Shown here: piece by piece, positions 1 to 10,814 of the stretch
Layout: each line of letters opens with the position of its first letter
Position numbering within the stretch: the stretch's first letter is position 1
NCBI GenBank assembly: GCA_022606425.2
Contig: JAHDVF020001465.1
Location: 372,001 to 436,000 of the forward strand
From: Lepidostoma basale
Taxonomy: Eukaryota > Arthropoda > Insecta > Trichoptera > Lepidostomatidae
Length of the DNA: 64,000 nucleotides
Direction of reading: 5' to 3'
Program-made: the position numbers and the translations under genes
Notes under the pieces: generated by a model
The model's input: only the letters and a program-made list of their open reading frames with translations
The model's database searches: none
Told to the model about the DNA's origin: nothing

Positions 1-225
1 ATTGGGCCGGATATAGCGAGGATGAGGGATTATCGGTGGACAAGACGCACCCTGGAGTGGCGACCAAGAACCGGCCACAAATATCCTGGCAGACCATAAT
101 CATGATGGTCTGATGACATTAAGAGAGTGGCAGGAGTTCAATGGCACATAGTTGTGATAGTAGGGAAGGGAGGCCTATGTCCAACACTGGACTAAAGGCC
201 GACTATGGATGAAGATGATGATATA
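1..225 (+). mobile_element. RTE-like LINE, 3' end
   Basis: One frame reads DYRWTRRTLEWRPRTGHKYP, the usual last segment of RTE-type LINE proteins just before the stop. It is followed by a short 3' UTR (gaggcctatgtccaacactg) and a GATGATGAT tail that ends the element. The 5' part lies outside the window or was truncated during insertion. RTE clade membership is from remembered family patterns. Confidence 0.7.
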
Positions 226-288
226 ATTATAATCATTTGTATACACCAGAGTTTTTTTTTATCTCCAATTAGTGTTTACAACTTTTTA

Positions 289-403
289 GATATTGATTCT
301 CATGACATGTGATATTAAGCTAATCCATAATCATTATCTTTTCACGTGAATTCTACACCAGACCAAGGAAACTATGACAATCATACTGCCATCGCCAGTT
401 TTT
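289..403 (-). repeat. SINE-2 fragment (body only)
   Basis: On the minus strand this is the SINE-2 body: the tail of the B-box area, the block gtgtagaattcacgtga, and the end block catgtcatgagaatcaata. The tRNA-like head is lost. The better copies are at 40261 and 60478. Confidence 0.7.
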
Positions 404-889
404 TTTAGGTCGTATGACCTGTTTGTGACGGTGGGCTATCCTGGGATGTTGATGTCTGGCCATTTCTCCTTCTTGAGTGTCTTCATTTCTGACAATCTAA
501 GCACGTTTTTTTAGTTGTGTTGTCCGCCCTGCGTTCGATATCATATGTCGTGGTCGGTGGGTCCATTACAAAAAGGTCAATTAAGCCATTGAGAATGGTG
601 TACAAAAGCCATTTGAAGTCATCTTTTTTTCCTGTTTACTTGAAACCTCAAAATAATTAGTATACCAAATTCAGTCACCTTAAAATTAACATTATCCACT
701 GTTATAAAAACTGGTAATTTGGTTTCTTGACCTTGCTTGCTTGAATTATGTATAATCGGAATATTGAATAAACACAATCATAATATGATTAGCAAACATC
801 AGGAGTTCTTTGTACCCAAATAACGGTCATAATTTACAAGCATACAGTCAGCTATGCTATTCAATAAAATTTTGCAATTGTATTATATA
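404..889. other. No recognisable feature
   Basis: AT-rich sequence with no open frame of note and no match to other parts of the window that I could find. Confidence 0.5.
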
Positions 890-1265
890 ATAATATTTGT
901 AGTAGATATCTGGAGTGCCTCAGGGTTATGCACTTGGTCCACTATTTTTTTATATTCTTCAATGACCTTAAATAAGCTACTGTCAACAGATTTGTTTAAT
1001 TTGTTAAGAAACTATGTAATTAAAAGTAAAACCTAACATTCTTTCTTCTTAATACAAAAATAAAAATAGACCGTCCCACAAGATATTCCTCTCACCATAA
1101 TTTTAAAGTTCCTCACTGTTGCTCAGCTCTAGCCCAAAAGCAATTTCCATTCGGCGCGCCCTATATTTTCAATTGTCTTCCTGAGAATCTTAAATCAATT
1201 AACGACACTAAGAAATTTAAACGTGCTCTAACCAAATATATAAAGGGGTCAACCTTAGACGTTGA
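890..1265 (+). mobile_element. LINE relic with RT motif and C-terminal end
   Basis: The piece near 912-960 reads SGVPQGYALGPLFFYI, the conserved RT palm block GVPQG..LGPLLF, and is then frameshifted. The piece near 1090-1260 reads CCSALAQKQFPFGAPYIFN and ends as jockey/CR1-like LINE proteins do. The RT catalytic block between them is missing, so this is a deleted, dead copy. Confidence 0.65.
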
Positions 1266-1678
1266 AAAAATATTTTTCTTTTGGATTTAGTAATTTTAAT
1301 TATATTATCATATTGCGATTACCAATGTTAGCATAAGATTACTAACAACCGCCATTTTACTAACAAACCGCCATTTTACTAACAATTCTACTAACATCCT
1401 ATTTTATGTAGTTGCCACGATACAGGCCATGCCTAGTGTGACAACTACAGTCCATAAACTTTTTTTGGCAAATTATTGTTATAACATGTAAACATGTTAA
1501 AAAGCATAACATTCTCATTCATGTTTAACCCTGATAGAAACATTTTGAACTTTACAGAGGCATTTGAGATACTCGTATTTGTGTGCGATAAATATGCTTT
1601 CATATCATTGAGAAACTTGCTGAGTTAATTATAAAGTGACGTTATATGAAAAAAAGGAAATTTTGGTACACGTATATC
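1266..1678. other. No gene; a short tandem repeat inside
   Basis: The stretch 1341-1385 holds two near-identical 18-19-bp units of actaacaaccgccatttt followed by a partial third. The rest is AT-rich with nothing recognisable. Confidence 0.5.
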
Positions 1679-1800
1679 CGGGTGGTGGTCTAGGGGAATG
1701 TACACTCGGATCCTTATCCAGGATACGTGGGTTCAAACCTAGATGTGGCTCGGTTCTATCTGTTTAATAAAGATGTGTTTCATATATACAACTAAATACT
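1679..1800 (+). repeat. SINE-1, tRNA-derived SINE
   Basis: It starts GGGTGGTGGTCTAGGGGAA, has an A-box-like TGGTCTAGGGG and a B-box GGTTCAAACCT, and then a short body with an AATAAAG-like end. The same head is at 57950 and 60821. The spacing fits a tRNA-derived pol III promoter. The anticodon-arm region resembles tRNA-Arg(CCT), which is a tentative parallel. Confidence 0.7.
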
Positions 1801-1825
1801 ATTGATTTATTGACTTTTTGTTCTT

Positions 1826-2158
1826 CTTCTTCTTCTTCCTCAGCTGGATATAGGCCTCCTCCATTTTCTTCCACTTCACTCTATCTTGGGCTTTTCTTTG
1901 TATTATACCCGCGACAAGGATAATGTCGTCGGCCCAGCTTTTTTGGGATCGGCCCACTCCTCTTCTTCTATCCCATGGTCTCCATTTGAGGACTCTGGGT
2001 GCCCATCGCTCTGTTCCCTATCTGGCGACATGACCTGCCCACTGCCATTTCTGCTTAGCGACAAGATCCATTATGTCTATGACTTTTGTTCTGCGTCTTA
2101 TTTCTTCATTTCTTATTTTGTCTTTTAGTCATATGCCTAACATTTGTCTTTCCATGGA
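1826..2158 (-). mobile_element. RTE-B LINE 3' end
   Basis: The minus strand reads, with a few breaks, RRRTKVIDIMDLVAKQKWQW, then AGHVAR, W.PWDRRRGVGR and WADDIILVAG, ending in EEAYIQ and a (GAA)n tail. This is the same C-terminal domain as the longer copy at 63177-63975. Stop codons make it non-functional. Confidence 0.8.
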
Positions 2159-2237
2159 ATTTTTGTTAGTAAAATTAGAATTTCAGAAGAAAAGTATGCA
2201 TTTATTTTTAATTAAATTCATTCTAAATGACAAGAGT

Positions 2238-2500
2238 TTTGACTGCACACTAAAGGTCCCAGGTTCAATTCCTAGCGATGGCAATGTAATTGTCATACTG
2301 TCTTTGGTCTGGTGTAGAATTCACGTGAAAATAAAATGGCGATGGATTAGCTAATATCACATGCCATGAGAATCAACAGCTGTATGCACTTATTGGGTTC
2401 AAAAAACTTGCAGTAAACAAATGTGGAAAACAACGAAAAACTACCACATTAAAGGCCAACTTGGCATCCCAAGAACCAGCTAAAATGTTACACTTGGCTG
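2238..2500 (+). repeat. SINE-2 copy with long body
   Basis: It carries the B box (AGGTTCAATTCC), the gtgtagaattcacgtga block and the catgccatgagaatcaac block. It continues into a longer 3' body (caaatgtggaaaacaacg...) that is also present after 56100. The A-box half is diverged. Confidence 0.75.
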
Positions 2501-3092
2501 CAACGATAAATATTAAAGGCATATTTTAGTATTAAACAAAAATATTAATAAAATTTATTAATATTTTTTTTGTCAATTACAATTTTGTGTCCATATTTTT
2601 GGTGGTCGATTGTACCAATAATCATGTAATATGGACATGACTTTTAATTAAGTTTTTATTAAGCTTCCGGACTTCTGTTTCCAACGACTAATAATAGAAA
2701 AAAACTGTTTAATTAACGTCATTAGGGCAACTCTAATGACCCCGTCAAATCAACAATAGAAATTAATATTTCATTGGATTCAGAATTAACATTCTTATAA
2801 CGGCATTTACAGCCAACAGTAAATTGGTTATGTAATTAAAAAAGTGTTTAGTCTAAATGTGCGTTCATCATCAGGTCGTATACTTCAGGGTTTTCGTCAA
2901 GATTGGTCAGGATATTCCAGAATCTCTGATCGAACGCTTTCTGAATTCAACCTGTCAGCTAACACATAGGTTTTCCAACCTTTTCTGTAATATTATTCAT
3001 TAATAAAGATTTTATGCTTAATGCTTCCCGATCTTAATGGATGGAGTAGGTGTAGATTGAACTAAAAATATGTGAAGTTATGCGCAGGATTC
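2501..3092. other. No recognisable feature
   Basis: AT-rich sequence without a convincing open frame, terminal repeat or match to the named families. Confidence 0.5.
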
Positions 3093-3285
3093 TAGCACAC
3101 ATACATCTTCCAAAAATTTGTCAAACGTGGTGGTCATAAAAAGGGCGGATTGGGGAATGTTGTTAAACATAAAGCAATCGCTTAACCCAACCAATGACAG
3201 GTCATAAGTCCTGTAAGCGCCTTGACCACCATATTCTGTTCCCAGAAAACAATTTACATCTTCGTCTCTATTGAGATATAAATTA
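3093..3285 (-). repeat. MITE-M, partial copy
   Basis: It contains the family blocks gaatgttgttaaacataaag-like, aacccaaccaatgacaggtc and ttcgtctctattgagata, but lacks the opposite end (ATCTCCATAGATGGCG). Strand is given relative to the copy at 38953. Confidence 0.65.
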
Positions 3286-3291
3286 ATCTTT

Positions 3292-3515
3292 ATAAAATAA
3301 TAATTATTTTGTTGAATCGCTCTTAAAATCATTACCCACTTGTATAACTATCGTATTGATTCTCGTGACATGTGATACGTAGCTAATCTATCGCCATTTT
3401 ATTGTCATGTGAATTCTACACAAGACCAAAGATAGTGTGAAAATCACAATGCCATCGCCGGGAATCGAAAGACCTTCGGTGTGGCAGTCATAGCACTTAC
3501 GTGGCAGAGTTAGAG
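3292..3515 (-). repeat. SINE-2 copy with ATT-rich tail
   Basis: Reading leftward it runs from a decayed head (gtggcag, gaccttcggtgtggcagtc) through gtgtagaattcacatgac and a gattctcgtgacatgtgat block to the tail block gcgattcaacaaaataat and an (AAT)n end. Confidence 0.75.
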
Positions 3516-3840
3516 TAGACCCGGTAGGCGACAAATGTCCTGGCTGCGAAACGTGAGGGAGTGGACCGGCATCCGAAGTGTGGAGGAGCTGTTCCGAGCG
3601 GTGCAGGACAGAGACAGGTTTGACGGGGCACTTGAAGAAGAAGAAACAAATGGAGACTATTGGAAAACAAAAGAGGTGTCGGAAGACTGCGAAAGCGATA
3701 GCCCGTCATGTAGCCCTAATAGCTGGTAAAGAGTGTATGAGAAAAGCGACCTATAGGAAGAAGTGGAAACGTTTAAAAGAGACCTATATCTAGCCGTGAA
3801 GAGATCAGGGCTCTAGAAAAGAAGTTTTATTACTAGCTTG
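3516..3840 (+). mobile_element. Two LINE 3' ends in tandem
   Basis: The first part (about 3530-3650) reads MSWLRNVREWTGIRSVEELF followed by a GAAGAAGAA tail. This is a LINE C-terminal end of a type not otherwise seen here. The second part (about 3645-3800) reads GKECMRKATYRKKWKRLKE and matches the last segment of RTE-B. Both are truncated. Confidence 0.65.
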
Positions 3841-3954
3841 TAACTTGCATCAGTCGACTTGTGGAAGATTTAATGTTTCGCTTAAGTGCAACTAAAATGC
3901 AAACATGTTATTTTATGTATCAATTGTGTATTTTCTTTTGCTGTTGTATTGCTA

Positions 3955-4165
3955 TGTGTGTACGGCGGGACATCGAGGGAGAGTAGCGTAGCTTAAATGT
4001 GGTCTGGGTCCCCCTTGGTTGCAAATATACATGTATTATTATTATTTATTTTTAACGTATGTCCCATATGGACGGGGGACGGGCCTAGGGAGTGCACGAG
4101 TGAAGCTGACGAAAGGCGCCGCTGCGCCTATAACAGCTTCGGGTAAGCAGAGGGAGCCCTCTATG
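3955..4165 (+). repeat. Dispersed GC-richer repeat
   Basis: The blocks ggtctgggtccccc, tatggacgggggacgggcct and gctgacgaaaggcg recur, diverged, at 23395-23560, and the first block recurs at 54890-54990. It is probably the 3' UTR of a LINE, but no coding part is attached and I cannot assign it. Confidence 0.5.
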
Positions 4166-4574
4166 GCTCGGCCATATATCAAACTAAAATGCACAATTGG
4201 AATTAAGATATTGGGTTAATGTGAGGTATTTATAGTTACAGCGAATTAAAATCATAAAGGTTTTTGCGATGCTGTGGTCCATTGGAACTCATATGAGTTG
4301 GAACAATGGGTGTTATTAGCAATCGAGATATTTTCACGACTGATCGAATTTTAATCTTTGAAACGACTTTACGAACGAAAAACAAAAATTAAGAAATTTG
4401 TGATATTGCAATCTTGTTAGGTACCTATTTTCCACATTGAATGAATGAAATACCTAAGTATTTTTTATTATTATTATTTAAATATAATATACAAACTCCA
4501 AATATTCAGCAGTAGATGCGAGACTTGAAAATCTACCGCGGACGTTATTGGAAAACTCTAGGTGTTTATTAATA

Positions 4575-4770
4575 GGTGCCTTCTTAGCTCTGTAGTTTCC
4601 ACATTCCATATGGGATCCTTTTCCTTTGTACAGAGGCATGATAACTGCTCTTCTCCAGTCGAGTGGGGTATAACCTTCCTCTAAGCATTGGTTGAATAGT
4701 TTACATATCCACACAGAAACTACTTCGCCGCCGTTTTTGATAAATTCTATAGCGATGCAGATTGATAGAT
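4575..4770 (-). mobile_element. GTTA-LINE internal fragment (RT fingers)
   Basis: The minus strand reads LFNQCLEEGYTPLDWRRAV and IMPLYKGKGSHMECGNYR. These are the N-terminal RT blocks before the catalytic palm, nearly the same as in the copy starting at 36385. The flanks break into unrelated sequence on both sides. Confidence 0.75.
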
Positions 4771-5089
4771 AGAAAAAACTGCTGATGACAGACCAAGGTA
4801 GAGAATAACAGTACATAAAGGCACGCAAGACTTTTAAGCACAACATAGAGGGAAGAAGGAGAAGAAAGGAGAGACTATCGCAAGATGGTAGCGACTCCAT
4901 TGCCAACGTCTTACCCTATTCTAGATGCCCCAACGTGTATGGGTCACATGAAGGACAGCCTCCCTTAGACACGAGGGACAGCTGATGATGATCACGTCAT
5001 CATCCTATTAATTACTATTATTTTTTGTAAAATTTATGGTTTAACATTGCGTAGTTCCATAACAACTATTTTTTATGAATTAAAACACT

Positions 5090-5584
5090 GTTGGTAGTGC
5101 ACAATGGTGTTCTTGTACCGACCCTTATGTTTGGAAGCGAAGCGTGAAACTGGCAAAAGTAAGATGAAAGTAGAATAAATGCTGTAGAAATGAGATCTCT
5201 TAAACAAATGTGTGGATACTCTGTATGCTAGAGTGTCTAATGAAAATATAAGAAGTGAATGCGGTGCGAATGATGTTGTTATGAACAAAATAATGAAAGG
5301 CTCATTAAGATGGTTTTGACACATGGAAAGAATGAATGAAGAAATAATGGTAAAGAAAGTATAAATTAACGATGTAAATGGAACTAGAAATAGAGGAAGA
5401 TCGAGGAAAACGTGGTACGATCAAATAAATCAAATATTAATAAAAATAAAAATAAAATCGCGTGCACGACACGATGTATGAATGTTGAGGAATCGAGAGA
5501 AATATGTCAGGAAAGAAGAATGTGGCAGTCCATTCTTTCTGCCTACCCCTTCAGGAAGACGGCGTGATGTTAAGTTAGTTAGTT
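5090..5584 (+). mobile_element. GTTA-LINE 3' end
   Basis: Fragments of the C-terminal protein are readable: the VHNGVL/PTL block, INAVEMRSL, NRGRSRKTW and the final SAYPFR. The 3' end is ggcgtgatgttaagttagttag. Several frameshifts and stops are present. Confidence 0.8.
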
Positions 5585-5640
5585 TTAAAACACTGTTTTT
5601 TTTTTAATAAAGCAATTTTTCTCGTCATATAGAGAACGAT

Positions 5641-5700
5641 AGCACGTTTTCCCGATGATGAAGACGTAAAACCTTCGAAACGTGTCGAGAAAAGTAAACT
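5641..5700 (+). ncRNA. HHR-E, degenerate hammerhead-like motif
   Basis: Layout: a partial stem I strand, GATGATGA, a stem II of GAAG/CUUC, GAAAC, then GUGUC and GAGAAAA. The first core box is not a clean CUGANGA (the C3 position is lost), so self-cleavage is unlikely. The second copy at 42679 keeps a 5-bp stem I (UUCUC/GAGAA). Confidence 0.45.
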
Positions 5701-5999
5701 CATAAGCGTATTGAACTTGTTTACCTATTATTTCTCCAGCTTCCTCACATTTATCACAGAATTCCGCCAGCACTTCTGATTTATCTTTCAATCTGATTCA
5801 TACATATGAGACCTTAAAGGCGGCAAGACGTAAGAGTTCTGAAGAAAACAGACAATTTACCTCCATTGAAGTTCATACAAAGTGAGCCTGGATAATGTCT
5901 TCACATATTGCTATTAAGACGGCTATCCGTAAATACAGAACTCACATAATAACGTATAATTTATAAACAATTCTATTAAATTGACGTTCACTATTGTTA

Positions 6000-6655
6000 A
6001 CTAACAAACTAACCATCACGAAGGGGTAGGCAGAAATAATGGACTACCACACTTTTCTTTCCTCACATTTTTCTCTCGATTCCTTAACATTCATACATCG
6101 TGTCATGCACGCCCGTCGATTTCTCTGACTCCTCACGTGACCAACATTCAATATTTGATTTATTTGATCGTGCCACGTTTTCCTCGGCCTTCCTCTACTT
6201 CTAGCTCCGTTCACGCCATTTATATAGGTACCTTCTTCACCATTCTGTCTTCACTCATTCTTTCCATGTGTGCAAACCATCTTAATGAAACTTTCATTAT
6301 TTTGTCCATAACATAACATTATGTCGCACCGCATTCACTTTTTATATTTTCATTCGACACTCTATCATACACAGAGTATCCACGCATTCATCTAAAATAT
6401 CTCATTTCTACTGCATTTATTTTACTTTCATCCTTCTTTTACCAGTTCCATGATTCGCCTCCATACATAAGGGTCAGTAGAAGAGCACCATTGTGTACTG
6501 CCATTCCAGCTTTTTTGGATAGGCTTTTGTTTGCGATGATAACTTTAAGAGCACCATTCACTTTGTTGCCTGCCCCAACCCTTCTTTAAATATCCCTCTC
6601 CACTCGCCCATCTCTGGTAAACATACTATCTAAATACTTAATCTCAACGTTCATT
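6000..6655 (-). mobile_element. GTTA-LINE copy
   Basis: It begins at the tail side with ctaacaaactaaccatcacg and runs back through the GRPRKTWHDQI region, the IRSECGA-type block, the WNW-like block and the LGSMFTRDG block before being truncated. Frames are broken throughout. Confidence 0.85.
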
Positions 6656-6767
6656 TATTTTATAAATGAAAAACAATGCGTCACTGAATATTAAAAATTA
6701 AAGAGGTCTTAAGAAATCTTTCAAATACCACCACCTAGAAATAAAAATTGGAATGGAATCTACTATG

Positions 6768-6900
6768 ATCTGTATGTATATAAAGAAATCAGATTGCAAC
6801 GGTGTCACCAGTCTGTCGATGCCAGCGAGCCTGGCGAAACCGGTCGCTGTTGAAATAAAGATAAAAGTGGAAGTAGTTATAAAACATCGTTTTATTTATT
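6768..6900 (+). ncRNA. HHR-C, hammerhead-like repeat
   Basis: Stem I strand CCAGU, box CUGUCGA, stem II GCCAG-CGAGC-CUGGC, GAAA, a palindromic ACCGGU for stem III, C at the cleavage position, then GCUGU closing stem I. The CUGUCGA box has U where the hammerhead core needs A6, and all three copies (also 14213 and 21655) share a U there. AAATAAAG follows 6 bp downstream. Confidence 0.5.
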
Positions 6901-7026
6901 TATCGTTTCTTGAACAATGATGTACAACTCCATATTGCATAATTAATACGAATGAAAAAGTCAGTTTTCTAGAAATAAATAAACGTTTTCTTTAGAAATA
7001 AATAAGCATTACAAAAACTTTAATCA

Positions 7027-7312
7027 ATGAACAAACTAACATATATTTATCAACAACAAAAACAACAACAAACAACAACAACAAAACCATCACGCCGTTT
7101 CCCCGCAGGGGTAGGCAGAGAGAATGGACCGCCACACTACTCTATCCTGGCAAACCTCTCTAGCTTCCTCCACATTCATACAACGAGTCATACACGCACG
7201 TCGATTCCTCCGACTTCTAACATGACCAACCTTTAAAATTTGATTAATTTGGTCATGCCATGTTTTCCTCGGTCTGCCTCGACTTCGTACCCCATTTACA
7301 TCATTAACGTAT
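7027..7312 (-). mobile_element. GTTA-LINE relative with (GTT)n tail
   Basis: The minus strand reads GVRSRGRPRKTWHDQINQIL, the block RACMTRCMNVEEAREVCQDR, and SAYPCGETA before the stop. The tail is (GTT)n instead of (GTTA)n. A second copy of this tail subclass is at 30205-30680. Confidence 0.85.
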
Positions 7313-7804
7313 ACTATATAACATATATTTATCCCCACTCCTTAATGTAGTTCTGATATTTAATTAGATTCAAATAACTCTCGATTCTGTATTTATTTTA
7401 CATTTCAGATGCAGAAGAGAAGAATACATCAATTGAGTCTACGCACACAGGATTGCGATTTTATTTTATGTATAATACTTAGAATCATTAGTCACCTTCA
7501 AATATGTAAAATCATTTGTAAACAATTTGCAAAAATATATGTTTTTCTTAGAAACATTTTGTTTCGTCCTACCTCAAATAACTTATTTTTGATTTATATA
7601 ATATCATTTAGTATCCCCTAACTATGTTATCATCGTCATAAAATTTCTTAACGATTTCTTAGAAACTCTTTCCTTACTTATCCAAATATTTTTTTGTTAA
7701 ACATGTATAAAGTCACATCCATTTTCGTTAATTACCATATTCTGCTCCATTTACTAGTGTATATAAACTGCAATGAGTTGAAGTTTCGTCACATTTGATG
7801 CCTA

Positions 7805-8079
7805 AAAGGCGGGCCAGACTGTGATAAACATCGGTTTCCAACCAACGAGCCAGACTATCTATCTCATTCTACGCCGGGTAAAATAATGCGAGGAAGAGAG
7901 ATAAACGTACCATGTTTGTTGAATAGTTTGAAAGGATAACCGTATGCAGAAACATCCGCGGTTTAACTAAAATCGACGTTTTTACTACGTCTAGAACATG
8001 GTTTAAGTTTGAGTAATAACATTCAGTATACAAATTTTGGTTTCAAACCAGCTTGTTTATCACAGTGTGGCCCGCCTTT
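7805..8079. repeat. MITE-G, 275 bp, TA-flanked
   Basis: The left end is AAAGGCGGGCCAGACTGTGA and the right end is the inverse of AAAGGCGGGCCACACTGTGA. TA lies on each side. There is no coding capacity. It shares ends and the inner block aattttggtttcaaac with the copy at 22284. It sits inside an HHR-G repeat, between tttgatgcc and gaaaggcgaaac. Confidence 0.75.
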
Positions 8080-8081
8080 TA

Positions 8082-8160
8082 GAAAGGCGAAACATGTCAT
8101 TCCCATAAAATATAATAAAACTTCTAGAAAACTGATGTTTTCATTCGTATTAATTATCGT
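8082..8160 (+). repeat. HHR-G 3' half
   Basis: GGCGAAACATGTC followed by cattcccataaaatataat and gaaaactgatgttttcattc. The same string is at 21805-21875 and 45893-45957. The upstream half (catttgatgcc) is at about 7790-7802, pushed away by MITE-G. Confidence 0.55.
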
Positions 8161-8419
8161 TTTATTTAATTATTACGTAAACACGTGTTTATTGATTTAT
8201 TGATCCCAAGATTCACAGAAAGAAGAAGATGAATGGAAAGGAATCAGGAAAACGTTTTTAGAGGACACCGTACTAAATTTTATTGTATGTATGATGTACA
8301 CGACCTCATCGAATGCATTATTTGCCGGAATTGTCTAGAACTTTGCTAATGAAGACGTAAACTCCGCATTACATAGACAGACGACCAATCTCCAGTACAT
8401 TTGTAGGTTATATTTCACT

Positions 8420-8690
8420 AAATGGCGGTTGGATTCCTGACGTACGTCAAGCGGCGCGCAGGGCTGCCTGAAGGAATTGGCATATCTTATTCATACTTGA
8501 AACTCCGACAAAGAATGATTAAATGTTATATATGGTCTGTTCTACTATATAGCTGCGAAACCTGGACACTGAAAGTGAATGTAATGAACCGGTTGGAAGA
8601 TACCGTAGAATGCTCCGTATACCGTGGACCGATAGGGTCAGTAATGCAAACGTACTGCAGAGAGCCAGAGCCAATAGAAAGCTGTTGTCA
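8420..8690 (+). mobile_element. LINE fragment (C-terminal of RT protein)
   Basis: The 91-residue frame contains LRQRMIKCYIWSVLLYSCET, then WTLKV and MNRLE. This is the LINE region just after the RT domain. The same family is the host LINE at 23815-24485. Both ends are truncated. Confidence 0.65.
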
Positions 8691-8699
8691 AGTATGAAA

Positions 8700-9185
8700 A
8701 TATACCCGCATTATCGGGTATTCCGCAAGGATCGAACCTTGGACCATTGTTATTCCTAATCCTAATAAATGATATTCAAGACTGCTTTCGGCACGGCACC
8801 TGTCTGCTCATTGCAGATTATCTAAATCTATTTTTGAGAATCCAGTCTATTGATGACTGCATAAAATTGCAGTCTGGTATAGATGCGATAGAAAAATGGT
8901 CAATGGAGAATAAGCTAGAAATAAACATAAAAAAATGCGTTGCAATGATATTTACGCGTTTTCCAATACCAATTGATTTCGTTTATAATATTAACAATCA
9001 AGCTCTGGAACAAGTTTCCACAATAAGGGATCTCGGTGTCGTATTTGATCCCAGGCTGACTTTTTCTGATCACGTGTTAATGTTGGCATCGACTGGCTAT
9101 AAACTTCTGGGTTTTGCCTTAAGAACTTGCAAACAGTTCCTAAATCCAGAAGCGATGACATCAATGTTTAACGGCATCAATAAAG
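8700..9185 (+). mobile_element. ATTTG-LINE (jockey/CR1-like) RT fragment
   Basis: GIPQGSNLGPLLFLILINDI (RT palm), then LLIADYLNLF, where the catalytic F/YADD should be and is changed to IADY, then NKLEINIKKC and VSTIRDLGVVFDPRLTFSDH. It is truncated at both ends and dead by motif. Confidence 0.8.
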
Positions 9186-9192
9186 GGTATAG

Positions 9193-9345
9193 ATATCAAA
9201 TTGATACACATGATATGTGATAGATAGCTAATCTATCGCCACTTTATTGTCACGTGAATTCTACACCAGACCAAAGACAGTGTGAGAATTACACTGTCAT
9301 CATCGGCAATTGAACCCGGGACCTTCGGTGTGACAGTTATAGCTA
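9193..9345 (-). repeat. SINE-2 copy
   Basis: The minus-strand SINE-2 has the blocks gaaggtcccgggttcaattg (B box), ctgtctttggtctggtgtag and the gatagattagctatctatc stretch. Confidence 0.75.
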
Positions 9346-9394
9346 ATGAAAATAAAATAAAAACTAATTAGAAATATTACTAAATTATAAATTA

Positions 9395-9675
9395 AGTAGT
9401 AGCATGGAACTGGCAGAAGAAGGATGAGAGCAGAATAAATGCGGTAGAGATGAGGTCCCTAAGACCTGTGTGTGATAGAACGATATACGACAGAATCTCA
9501 AATGCTGATATAAGAAAGGAATGTAGAGCGGAATAAGGTATTATGAACAAAATTATGAAAGGATCGCTGCGATGATTCGGACATATGGAACGCATAGATG
9601 GAGAAAAAATGGTTAAGAAAGTATACGTTAATGATGTAAATGGAGTTCGGAGTCAAGGCAGACCGAGTAATATGG
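9395..9675 (+). mobile_element. GTTA-LINE fragment without tail
   Basis: Partial frames read WNWQKKDESRINAVEMRSLR-like, an ADIRKECRAE-like block, and KVYVNDVNGVRSQGRPS. The copy stops before the 3' end. Confidence 0.8.
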
Positions 9676-10814
9676 GTTAGAAATTATTTATTATTTTAAA
9701 TAAACTGTGGTAGTAAAACAGTGTTTCAAATCAAACTGTTTAAAATATTATATAATATTATATTTAAATTCAGTAATAATTAAAACAAAAATACAATTTT
9801 TCAAGCGTTATATATTAGGTCCTTACATATGAAATTGGCGTTTTGTATGGGAGGAACATAAAGTTGAATTTTTTTAAATATAATACATTTATTTAATCAA
9901 AGCATGTACCAGTGCTATCTATGCACTTTTGCCATCTCATAGGTAGTTCATCGATCCCTTTACTAAAAAAACCATTCGGACGGGAATCAATAAAATCTTT
10001 GAAGTCGGTTTGGACTGCCCCATCGGAGTTGAATTTTTTCCCTTGCAAGAAGTTATCCAAATTTCGAAAAAAATAGTAATCTGTTGGGGCAAGGTCCGGA
10101 GAGTACGGTGGATGTCTTAGACATTCCAATTGAAGCTCTTCTAATTTGGTAGCCGTCTGTTGTGCAGTGTGTGGTCTAGCGTTATCATGAAGCAGCAGTG
10201 GCCTAGAGCGATTAACCAGCCTCGGTTGTTTAGCAGCTAGCTTTTCCATCATGGTTTGCAGTTGCTGACAATAGACATCTTCCGTAATCGTCTGGCCAGA
10301 TTTAAAAAAGCTGTAGTGAACGACACCAGCACTAGTCCACTAAACGCTCACAATTAACTTTTTTGGAGTCAATTTTCTCTTGGGGCATGGTTTGGCTGGT
10401 TCGGCAGGGTTCAGCCATTGCGATGAGCGCTTCCGATTATCATACAGGATCCATTTTTCATCACAGGTAATGATTCGATTTAAAATCCCTTCATTATTGT
10501 GCCGGTTGAGTAATGCAACGCAGCAGTCAACGCGCGTTTGTTGATTTGCTTCACTCAATTCGTGAGGTACCCACCTTTCAAGCTTTTTCACCTTCCCAAT
10601 TTGCTTTAAGTAGATTGAAACAGTTTTATCACTAACACCGCAGCCTGCAGCTAACTCGGACGTGGTTTGCGATGGATCCGCTTCCACAATAGCCTTCAAT
10701 TCTTCATTATCAACTTTGGTCTCCGGCCGTCCACGGGGCTTGTTCTGCAGGTCGAAATTTCCAGAACGAAAACGTTGGAACCAAAAACGCACTGTGTTTT
10801 CTTTTGCGGCACCG

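Noticed and set aside
5641..5700. Active hammerhead in HHR-E
   Set aside because: The first core box lacks the C of CUGANGA in both copies, which should abolish cleavage; kept only as a hammerhead-like relic.
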